This document shows, piece by piece, positions 34,499 through 40,641 of a stretch of 40,641 nucleotides of DNA (positions within the stretch are counted from its first letter, which is position 1; each line of letters opens with the position of its first letter). A program made the position numbers and the translations under genes. The notes under the pieces were generated by a model, which saw only the letters and a program-made list of their open reading frames with translations, ran no database searches and was not told where the DNA came from. The DNA comes from Anaerolineales bacterium (GTDB taxonomy: Bacteria; Chloroflexota; Anaerolineae; Anaerolineales; UBA11657): NCBI GenBank assembly GCA_022450585.1, contig JAKUPR010000003.1, positions 57,076 to 97,716 on the forward strand, read 5' to 3'.

Positions 34499-36586
34499 AT
34501 CAAATTTACAGGACGGTGGTTTTCAGTTTTTGCCATTGTGTACATTATTTTCCTTGCTGCCTCAGGTACTTGGCGGGATGTACTGATCGTGAATCCTATA
34601 ATTCCAGTGCAAGTAGGCGAATGCGTGATTCAGCGATTTACCAAATGTCGTGGTGTTAATCTCGACAGCGTATTGCTCATAAGAGCCGATTTTAGGGGTG
34701 CAGACTTAAGTGGCGCGAATCTCACAAACGCAATTCTGTACCGTGCTGATTTGCGCAATGCTAGCCTGAGAGATGCCAATATAATTGGCACTCGATTTAT
34801 CAATGCTGACCTGCGTGGTGTCGATTTCCATGGTGCAATAATTGGGAATGGAACTTGTCGGCACTATGAGTGTCTCTCGGAGAAATGGAAAATAGTATAC
34901 AGGTTACAGAATTCAACAGCAGAATTCATTTACGAAAATTTAGGGATATCGTTGTCTGGCCAAGACTTTGGTCATGCCAATCTTAGGGGAGCTAATCTGC
35001 GATACGCCGATTTGCGTGGTGCCAACCTGCGTGGTTCTGATCTTAGAGGGGCTGATTTGGGCGGTGCGGTATTAAAAGGGATGAAAATAGATGACGATAC
35101 TCAATTGGATGAGAAATGGAGAAATGTTTGGACTCTTGTTAACGGGCATACGTATGATTTTCACGGATTGAATGATTTGTCTGAGGCCAATCTCCGAGGC
35201 ACTGAGATTCATGGTATTGATTTGAATGGATTTGATCTGAGTCGGGCGATATTATCTGATGTTGGTCTCTCATCTGCGGAACTCCAGTACTCTGATCTAA
35301 CTGGCGCCGATTTGACTGGTGCCGATTTGACTGGTGCCGATTTGACTGGTGCCGATTTGAGCGATTCTATCCTAAGAAATACAGACCTTCGCGGTGCAAC
35401 ATTAGCGGATACGGTACTTGACCATGCTGATTTGCGTGGAAGCGTACTGGATCAGCAATCCGAAATAAGTGATAGATGGAGGTTGGTGTGGTCGCTTGTA
35501 AACAGTGTTTTTGTTGACGAAACTCTTGAAATTCCATCGGACGTTAATCTATCATTTGCATTCCTTGAACAGGTCAATCTCATAGGTTATGATTTAGCAG
35601 GCGCAAATCTGACCGGGGCAAATCTGACCGGGGCTAACTTGTTCGGGACTGATCTGACTGGTACTCGTTTGCATGGTGCTAATTTCGATGGGTCCGGCCT
35701 GAAGAAAGTTGAATTATCTGGTGGGTATTGGATAGGCGCTGATCTAACTGGCGCTTTGCTGTATGGGGCTAATCTAGCAAATGCTGACCTTGCCGGTTAT
35801 GATTTCACCCAGTCTCATCTGTCTGGTGCCAATTTGAGCGGAGCTATTCTAATCGGGGCTCATCTGACTGGGGTGGATCTGACAGGAGCAAATCTGAGCG
35901 ATACAGTTCTTCATGGGGCGGAGTTAAGCAATGCCTATCTGTATGGCGCTAACCTCACCAGGGCTAATCTGAAAAAAGCTTCTCTGGAGCGAGCTAACCT
36001 GAGTGGCGTCAATCTGAGCTGGGCTAGCCTTCAGGATGCTGTGTTCACAGACGTCAACTTAAGTGGATCCGACCTGAGTGATGCTGACTTAAGCGGGTCT
36101 AACCTGAGATCGTCTGACTTGAGCGGCGCAAATCTGAGTGGCGCAAACCTTGATGCGGACTTAAGGTGGGTAAATTTCCGTGACTCTACAATTGATGTGG
36201 ACACCTTTCTTAAGCCCAAGTGGCGTCTTCTGCGGGAGATCTTGAACGATAGTACAGTTGTGCTTGACTATGCATCGATGGATTTGTCGGAAGCCTATCT
36301 TGTGGGGGTGGATTTTACAGAAAAAATTATGACAAATGTTGACTTAAGCAGGTCTGACCTGAGATCCTCTAACTTGAGCGGTGCTAACTTGAGCGGTGCT
36401 AATTTGAGCAATGCTAATCTGGAATCAGCTGACCTTACTGGAGTCAATCTAACAGGAGCGAATTTAACCGGAGCTTATCTATATAGAACTAATCTTTACG
36501 AGAGTGACCTAACGGGTGTAGTGATCCAGCCTGTTCAACTAACTTGCTGCAGCGCTTTCAAAAACGATGTGTTGTCATCAAAATAG
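34499..36586 (+). CDS. Membrane-anchored pentapeptide-repeat protein
   Basis: A protein of about 695 residues built mainly of A(D/N)LxG-type pentapeptide repeats, which fold as a right-handed square beta-helix. The first canonical start is GTG 34538, but the frame runs back to 34496 and adds KFTGRWFSVFAIVYIIFLAA, a basic residue cluster before a membrane segment. GGGAGA lies seven bases before ATC 34499, so ATC may be the start, or the base may be in error. Four non-repeat inserts share a W-(K/R)-x-(V/L)-x-x-(L/I)-x-N motif. A one-residue slip in the pentad register occurs at ANLDADL. The helix would sit outside the cytoplasm if the N-terminus is a signal anchor. Function unknown; no sugar-related motif. 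Confidence 0.88.
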   Translation: MKFTGRWFSVFAIVYIIFLAASGTWRDVLIVNPIIPVQVGECVIQRFTKCRGVNLDSVLLIRADFRGADLSGANLTNAILYRADLRNASLRDANIIGTRFINADLRGVDFHGAIIGNGTCRHYECLSEKWKIVYRLQNSTAEFIYENLGISLSGQDFGHANLRGANLRYADLRGANLRGSDLRGADLGGAVLKGMKIDDDTQLDEKWRNVWTLVNGHTYDFHGLNDLSEANLRGTEIHGIDLNGFDLSRAILSDVGLSSAELQYSDLTGADLTGADLTGADLTGADLSDSILRNTDLRGATLADTVLDHADLRGSVLDQQSEISDRWRLVWSLVNSVFVDETLEIPSDVNLSFAFLEQVNLIGYDLAGANLTGANLTGANLFGTDLTGTRLHGANFDGSGLKKVELSGGYWIGADLTGALLYGANLANADLAGYDFTQSHLSGANLSGAILIGAHLTGVDLTGANLSDTVLHGAELSNAYLYGANLTRANLKKASLERANLSGVNLSWASLQDAVFTDVNLSGSDLSDADLSGSNLRSSDLSGANLSGANLDADLRWVNFRDSTIDVDTFLKPKWRLLREILNDSTVVLDYASMDLSEAYLVGVDFTEKIMTNVDLSRSDLRSSNLSGANLSGANLSNANLESADLTGVNLTGANLTGAYLYRTNLYESDLTGVVIQPVQLTCCSAFKNDVLSSK
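35306..35359 (+). repeat. 15-base perfect tandem repeats inside the pentapeptide gene
   Basis: GCCGATTTGACTGGT occurs three times in exact tandem (35306-35350), followed by a partial fourth copy. Each unit encodes one pentapeptide (ADLTG). Base-perfect copies next to diverged ones point to recent expansion by slippage. Confidence 0.85.
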
Positions 36587-36605
36587 CAGGTCGTGTTACT
36601 ATTTG

Positions 36606-36618
36606 TCGTCATTGACGA
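36606..36618. promoter_or_regulatory. Palindrome overlapping a promoter -35 element
   Basis: TCGTCA (36606-36611) and TGACGA (36613-36618) are exact inverted repeats around one central base. The right arm overlaps most of the -35 TTGACG at 36612-36617. This is where a repressor would block RNA polymerase. Confidence 0.35.
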
Positions 36619-36640
36619 GCGTGAACTGTGTTGCTATAAC
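36612..36640 (+). promoter_or_regulatory. Strong sigma70-like promoter for the 36709 epimerase
   Basis: TTGACG (36612-36617) and TATAAC (36635-36640) are separated by exactly 17 bases, each matching consensus at five of six positions. The predicted start near 36647 leaves a leader of about 62 bases before ATG 36709, which has a GGGA-rich ribosome binding site. Confidence 0.55.
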
Positions 36641-36708
36641 TTGCTTGTTGAATTGTTTTCAAATACGTTGACTTGTGTGGATTCTAAAAAGGGAGTGGGA
36701 AAGAATAC

Positions 36709-37725
36709 ATGAACTTGGATAATAGCAAAGTACTTGTGACGGGTGGCGCGTCTTTTATTGGCTCCCATTTGACGCATGCATTGGTCGAGCGTGGGGCGAG
36801 TGTGCGTGTTGTCGATAATCTGAGCAGCGGCCAGTTGTCTAACATCCAGACGTATGTGGAATCGGGGCAAGTTGAATTTGTGCAGGCGGATCTCACTGAC
36901 CCAGGAATCGCGCAGCGGGCAGTCGATGGGGTGCGGGTGGTTTTTCATCTGGCAGCCGACCATGGAGGGCGAGGTTATGTCGAATTGCATCAGGCGGCCT
37001 GCGCCACTAATCTGGCTTTGGATGGGATGTTGTTTCGCGCTTGCCATCAGGCCGGGGTCGAGAAAGTGGTCTATGCATCTTCCGGGTGTGTTTATCCCAA
37101 TCACCTCCAAACTGACCCTGGGCAATTATTGTTTCTGACCGAGGACATGGTAGGTCCGCCGTGCGATGCTGATAACATGTATGGTTGGGCCAAGTTGATG
37201 GGAGAGATGACTTTACAGGCGTTTTGCAGGGACTGGGGAATGAAGTCGGCTAGCTGTCGCTACTTTACCGTATATGGAGAGCGTGGCCACGAAAATCACG
37301 CAGTGATAGCGATGATTGCACGCGCCTTTGTTGGTCAGAATCCTTATGTTGTCTGGGGAAACGGGGAGCAAATTCGCAACTGGACTCATGTAGACGACAT
37401 TGTTGCAGGGACGATTAAAGCAGCTGAAAATATAGATGATGGAACAGCGATTAATCTAGGCACAATGGAGCGTACGCGCGTGATTGACGCAGTGCATGAG
37501 GTTCTGCGTTACACTGGTCACAGCGCTGAGATTGAGTTGCACCCTGAAATGCCAACTGGACCGATGAATCGCGTTGCGGATAACTCTCTTGGAAAACAGT
37601 TACTGGATTGGGAGCCGGAGGTGCGATTTATGGATGGACTGCGTCGCACTATTGATTGGTATTTCTCCACTAAGGACAAAAACACAGTTGTATCCGTGCT
37701 AGAGGAGCGTTTGACCGAGCGGTAA
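36709..37725 (+). CDS. NAD-dependent nucleotide-sugar epimerase (extended SDR)
   Basis: A 338-residue extended SDR. VTGGASFIGSHL (residues 10-21) is the cofactor loop, FHLAADHGGRGYVEL and YASSGCVYP follow, and NMYGWAKLMGE gives Tyr158 and Lys162. GERGHENHAVI and VWGNGEQIRNWTHVDDIV are typical of nucleotide-sugar epimerases. The AADHGGRGY and YGWAK features recall GDP-mannose 3,5-epimerase, but this is not enough to fix the substrate. It has its own promoter and a good ribosome binding site, and the next GT4 starts five bases after its stop, so the sugar it makes is probably used by that enzyme. Confidence 0.9.
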   Translation: MNLDNSKVLVTGGASFIGSHLTHALVERGASVRVVDNLSSGQLSNIQTYVESGQVEFVQADLTDPGIAQRAVDGVRVVFHLAADHGGRGYVELHQAACATNLALDGMLFRACHQAGVEKVVYASSGCVYPNHLQTDPGQLLFLTEDMVGPPCDADNMYGWAKLMGEMTLQAFCRDWGMKSASCRYFTVYGERGHENHAVIAMIARAFVGQNPYVVWGNGEQIRNWTHVDDIVAGTIKAAENIDDGTAINLGTMERTRVIDAVHEVLRYTGHSAEIELHPEMPTGPMNRVADNSLGKQLLDWEPEVRFMDGLRRTIDWYFSTKDKNTVVSVLEERLTER

Positions 37726-37729
37726 GAAG

Positions 37730-38977
37730 ATGGCACGGTTGTTGATGGTGACTTTGGTCTATGGGCCAGACACGGTCTCAACTGCTAACATGATGACTGA
37801 CATAGCTCAAGGTCTGCATCGTGTCGGTCATGATGTAACCGTCATTACATCTGTGCCGCATTACAATCCATCCTCAGAGGTGCGTAGTCAACCTAAGTTC
37901 ACGGCAAACTGGCGGCGTCCCTTCACAGTTTCGCTTGAGCACGGAGTTCGCGTACTGCGTGTGTTTATGCCCCTTAAGCGCCACAAAGTTTGGGCCAGAG
38001 GTTTCGACTACTTGTTGTTTCAATTTCTGACCACATTTCTAGCCCTTTTTGCAGTCAAACGTCCGGATATAGTGTTTGTCACCTCTCCGCCCATTACCCT
38101 TGGGTTGAGTGGCATTCTGATTTCTTGGCTGCGGCGGGGTGCTTTTATATACGATGTGCGCGAACTGTGGCCGGACGTGCCGGTGCGAATGGGACTGTTC
38201 CGTCATCCGTTGCTGATCAGGTGCGTTTACTCTTTGGAGGCATTTGTGTACAGGAAGGCGGCGGCGATTTCGACGATTGCGCGCAGTTTTGAGGATAATC
38301 TTGTGGATCGGGGCGTTCCTCGTAATAAGCTGTACTTTACTCCGAATTTTGTCGACGTGGATTTTATTCAACCTATTAATAAGGATAATGATTTCTCGCG
38401 AGAGCACGGTCTGAATGACAAATTCGTCGTGCTATATGCGGGGAACGTAGGTTTAACGCAGGGTCTTGAGATATTGGTAAGCGTTGCTAAGACATTTGCC
38501 GGAGAGGAGCATATTCAGTTTCTAGTAGTTGGTGATGGCGCTGGTAAAGTTCGTTTGGAGCGTGATGTATCTGGGTCTGGTTTGACTAATATACGGCTGC
38601 TGCCGTTCCAGCCAGTTCACAGGGTGAATGATATGTACGCTGCGTCCGATGTGTGTGTTGCTCCATTACGGCGTGGGTTTTCGTACGATACTGTGCCATC
38701 GAAGATTTATACCTCTATGGCTGCCGCACGGGCGGTTGTGGCATGTGCTGAGGCAGATTCCGAAACTGCAGTGTTGCTACGCGAAGCTGCGGCTGGAATA
38801 TGGACGACACCTGAGTCGTCCACAGATCTGAGTCAAGCTATCCGTGAACTCTACGCTAATCCTGATAAGGCAGCTGATCTTGGGGCAGCAGGCAGAATGT
38901 GGATTGAGGATCACTATTCACTTTCAGCGGTAGTTACTGCCTATGACCGTATGGTTCGGCGTGTTGCTTCGGACTAA
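37730..38977 (+). CDS. GT4 family glycosyltransferase, WbuB-like
   Basis: A 415-residue GT-B enzyme of the type that includes the WbuB fucosamine transferases. N-domain features are SVPHYNPSS, VFMPLKRHKVWARGFDYL and VFVTSPPITLGLSG, followed by YDVRELWPD, a strong marker of this group. The C-domain has VLYAGNVGLTQGLEILV, LVVGDGAGKVRLE and TVPSKIYTSMAAARAVVAC in place of the usual E-x7-E surroundings. It lies directly after the epimerase and is probably co-transcribed. The donor is likely a UDP-linked amino or deoxy sugar by family, but this is inference. Confidence 0.9.
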   Translation: MARLLMVTLVYGPDTVSTANMMTDIAQGLHRVGHDVTVITSVPHYNPSSEVRSQPKFTANWRRPFTVSLEHGVRVLRVFMPLKRHKVWARGFDYLLFQFLTTFLALFAVKRPDIVFVTSPPITLGLSGILISWLRRGAFIYDVRELWPDVPVRMGLFRHPLLIRCVYSLEAFVYRKAAAISTIARSFEDNLVDRGVPRNKLYFTPNFVDVDFIQPINKDNDFSREHGLNDKFVVLYAGNVGLTQGLEILVSVAKTFAGEEHIQFLVVGDGAGKVRLERDVSGSGLTNIRLLPFQPVHRVNDMYAASDVCVAPLRRGFSYDTVPSKIYTSMAAARAVVACAEADSETAVLLREAAAGIWTTPESSTDLSQAIRELYANPDKAADLGAAGRMWIEDHYSLSAVVTAYDRMVRRVASD

Positions 38978-39026
38978 TGCCGGCATTCACCTTAATGAAA
39001 ATAGATAAGCCCCCATCTAAGAACTA

Positions 39027-39848
39027 GTGAACGACTCTAGCTTTTCCGAAAAACCGTTATTAATGTCAGATGATTGGGAGATTCCCGAGTATGAACCTCG
39101 CATTTTTCAACCCAAAACAAGCACATATTGTATTGTTACTGCAGCTTGGAACGAAGGGGATAAATGCGTAAATCAGTACTTGCGAATGGCCCCATATTCA
39201 TCAGAGATTGATTTCATCGTTGTAAATCGTGGAGAAGAGTTAATTTCATTAGACGAATCCTTCTTGACGCGAAAATTGTGCATAAGAAACCTTCTGCAAG
39301 TTAACGAGCCCGGGCAATCTAGCGCATACAGGACTGGCCTTGCTTTCGCTATGGCTAGAGGTTATGAAGGCGTAATCATGATAGATAGCAATGGTAAAGA
39401 TGATGTGAGCGCTATACCGTCATTTGTACACAATCTTGAAAATGGCTATGACTTAGTGCAAGGTTCAAGATTCATGCGAGGCGGATTTCACGAAAATACT
39501 CCGTTGTACAGGATAATTGCCATTAGAATTGTGGCAGCAACGATTCTTTGGTTGGGTTGTAAGTATTGGTATAGCGATCAGAATAACGGTTTCAAGGGAT
39601 TTAGTCGTAAATTTCTGTTAGATCATCGAATACTGCCCTTTCGCAAGGCATTTAGGTCACACAATCTTCAAGTTTATCTGAATTATGCAGCAGCAAAACA
39701 CGGTTTTACTATTATTCAGGTTCCTACTAGTAGGGTGTACCCAAGCGAAGGACAGCTAGCTTCCAAGATACAGTCTGTCGGTCAACATATTCGCCATTTA
39801 GGTGATTATATAGAGATTTCTATGGGCAAACACAATCCTAAAGAATGA
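39027..39848 (+). CDS. GT2-like glycosyltransferase with altered DxD motif
   Basis: A 273-residue protein related to polyprenyl-phosphate sugar synthases. IVTAAWNEGDKCVN matches the first strand, SSAYRTGLAFAMARGYEG aligns with the helix of the 8305 protein, and VQGSRFMRGG matches its GSRF motif. The metal-binding DAD of the normal enzyme is replaced by DSN in MIDSNGKDDVSAIP. The start is GTG 39027, 49 bases after the GT4 stop, without a clear ribosome binding site. The gene looks more AT-rich than the two before it. A GT-C protein follows, so it may supply or regulate a lipid-linked donor. Confidence 0.82.
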   Translation: MNDSSFSEKPLLMSDDWEIPEYEPRIFQPKTSTYCIVTAAWNEGDKCVNQYLRMAPYSSEIDFIVVNRGEELISLDESFLTRKLCIRNLLQVNEPGQSSAYRTGLAFAMARGYEGVIMIDSNGKDDVSAIPSFVHNLENGYDLVQGSRFMRGGFHENTPLYRIIAIRIVAATILWLGCKYWYSDQNNGFKGFSRKFLLDHRILPFRKAFRSHNLQVYLNYAAAKHGFTIIQVPTSRVYPSEGQLASKIQSVGQHIRHLGDYIEISMGKHNPKE

Positions 39849-39927
39849 TGCATGTCTGCTTGTCCTTGACTTCAAAAATAAGAATCGACAATACATAAAA
39901 CATGTACCTATTGATGAGATCGCAATA

Positions 39928-40641
39928 GTGTCTCGCAAATCATTTATTAATAGTAGATATAACATCAACTCCCAGTTTTTTCTGTTAGTTCCGATTCTGA
40001 TTGTCGCTTCGTACCTCAGGGTCCACAATCTCTTTGATCAGGCTTACCTGACATTAGACGATCAATATTATTCTCAGTGGGGTATTGAGTTTATAGAACT
40101 CTTTAGGGCTGGAGGCGAAACTGGCAATTTGGGTCAGGGAGCCGCGAAGATGGGTTGGACATTGGCGACGGCATTCAGTCAGTTAGTATTTGGAACGCGT
40201 CCTTATGCATTGCTGTTGGTTTCCGCATTCATGGGCATCGTTTCAATTCCTGTGGTGTATGTGCTGGGGAAGCGATGGTTTTCTCAGGACATCGGAATGG
40301 TTAGTGCAGTCTTATTATCTGGTTCGCTTTATCATATTCATTGGTCCAGGCATGAGCAGCCTCAGACTATGGCGATACTTTTTGGCCTACTTAGTTTATT
40401 GGCGTACTCCATAGCGATTGCAAGGCATAGGATTAAGTGGCTCATTATGATTGCGGGCGCGATGGCAGGTTTCACGTTAACTCTTCATCTTAGCTTGGCG
40501 GTCTACCCATTTATATTGGTGCTTATGGAAGCAAAGCCATGCTGGGATAGAAAAATTTGGACTGGCCTTAAAAGAACTCTTTGGATATGTATTGCTGTGG
40601 CAACCCCGTTAATTGCCATGGAAAGTGTGGTTCGAGTGATG
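39928..40641 (+). CDS. GT-C type membrane glycosyltransferase-like protein (cut by window end)
   Basis: The frame is open from GTG 39928 to the last base, giving 238 codons of a longer protein. After a short basic N-terminus there is a membrane segment (FLLVPILIVASYL), then the loop DQAYLTLDDQYYSQWGIEF with the acidic residues of GT-C enzymes, then further membrane segments and RHEQPQTMAIL. No ATG is available; the frame is also open upstream through the end of the GT2 gene, so a start before 39928 cannot be excluded. It is the second gene of a GT2/GT-C pair like the one at 8305-10894. Confidence 0.8.
   Translation, partial: MSRKSFINSRYNINSQFFLLVPILIVASYLRVHNLFDQAYLTLDDQYYSQWGIEFIELFRAGGETGNLGQGAAKMGWTLATAFSQLVFGTRPYALLLVSAFMGIVSIPVVYVLGKRWFSQDIGMVSAVLLSGSLYHIHWSRHEQPQTMAILFGLLSLLAYSIAIARHRIKWLIMIAGAMAGFTLTLHLSLAVYPFILVLMEAKPCWDRKIWTGLKRTLWICIAVATPLIAMESVVRVM

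Noticed and set aside
35280-36420. Regular short repeats that could be mistaken for a CRISPR array or satellite.
   Set aside because: They lie in one open frame and encode pentapeptides; there are no unique spacers.
36709-37725. Assigning the gene as GDP-mannose 3,5-epimerase.
   Set aside because: Some motifs resemble that enzyme, but the specificity residues cannot be judged by eye, so only the SDR family is claimed.
38976-38987. Perfect 12-base palindrome AATGCCGGCATT at the stop codon of the WbuB-like gene.
   Set aside because: About ten such palindromes are expected by chance in a window this size; no promoter lies beside it.

Overview
The window is one long accessory locus for building and decorating a cell-surface glycan in a bacterium. 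About 35 protein-coding genes were found and almost all act on sugars. There are eight GT4-type glycosyltransferases, three GT2 glycosyltransferases, five multi-pass GT-C/PMT-type membrane proteins, one O-antigen ligase/polymerase-type protein, six methyltransferases (one of the FkbM type), two O-carbamoyltransferases (one cut by the left edge), one MBOAT O-acyltransferase, four membrane-anchored SGNH proteins, one polysaccharide deacetylase and two NAD-dependent sugar epimerases. One membrane-anchored pentapeptide-repeat protein has no evident link to sugars. No RNA gene, transposase, integrase or CRISPR array was seen.

The organism cannot be named from this sequence. It uses ordinary bacterial signals: several promoters resemble TTGACA-17-TATAAT, some genes have purine-rich ribosome binding sites, and adjacent genes often overlap as ATGA or TTGA. 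GTG and TTG starts are frequent. GC content looks moderate by eye and was not computed. The gene set fits an uncultured environmental bacterium with a large exopolysaccharide or O-antigen-like locus.

Layout. 1-1751: a carbamoyltransferase fragment and a GT4. 1866-8268: two similar plus-strand SGNH genes flank a minus-strand SGNH / MBOAT / SGNH operon, an apparent O-acylation island with divergent promoters. 8305-10894: a polyprenyl-phosphate sugar synthase, a DUF2304 protein and a GT-C protein, a coherent lipid-linked donor module. 10907-14922: an inverted methyltransferase, then a deacetylase and two GT4s. 15210-19314: four methyltransferases and a GT2. 19324-24234: a GT4 and two large GT-C proteins. 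24390-25205: an inverted, AT-rich FkbM methyltransferase. 25369-31670: a GT4, the ligase/polymerase, a GT-C and two paralogous GT4s. 31705-34403: a carbamoyltransferase coupled to an epimerase. 34499-36586: the pentapeptide-repeat protein. 36709-40641: an epimerase, a WbuB-like GT4, a variant GT2 and a GT-C protein cut by the right edge.

Together the genes suggest assembly of an oligosaccharide on a lipid carrier by GT4/GT2 enzymes, further glycosylation by GT-C enzymes using lipid-linked sugars, polymerisation or ligation, and unusually dense capping by methyl, acyl and carbamoyl groups. No initiating sugar-phosphate transferase, flippase or ABC exporter is present, so the pathway must be completed elsewhere. 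Points worth attention are three genes whose coding frame extends upstream of any canonical start, an SGNH pair with altered active-site blocks, a repeated non-pentapeptide module inside the pentapeptide protein, and a palindrome over a promoter -35 element.
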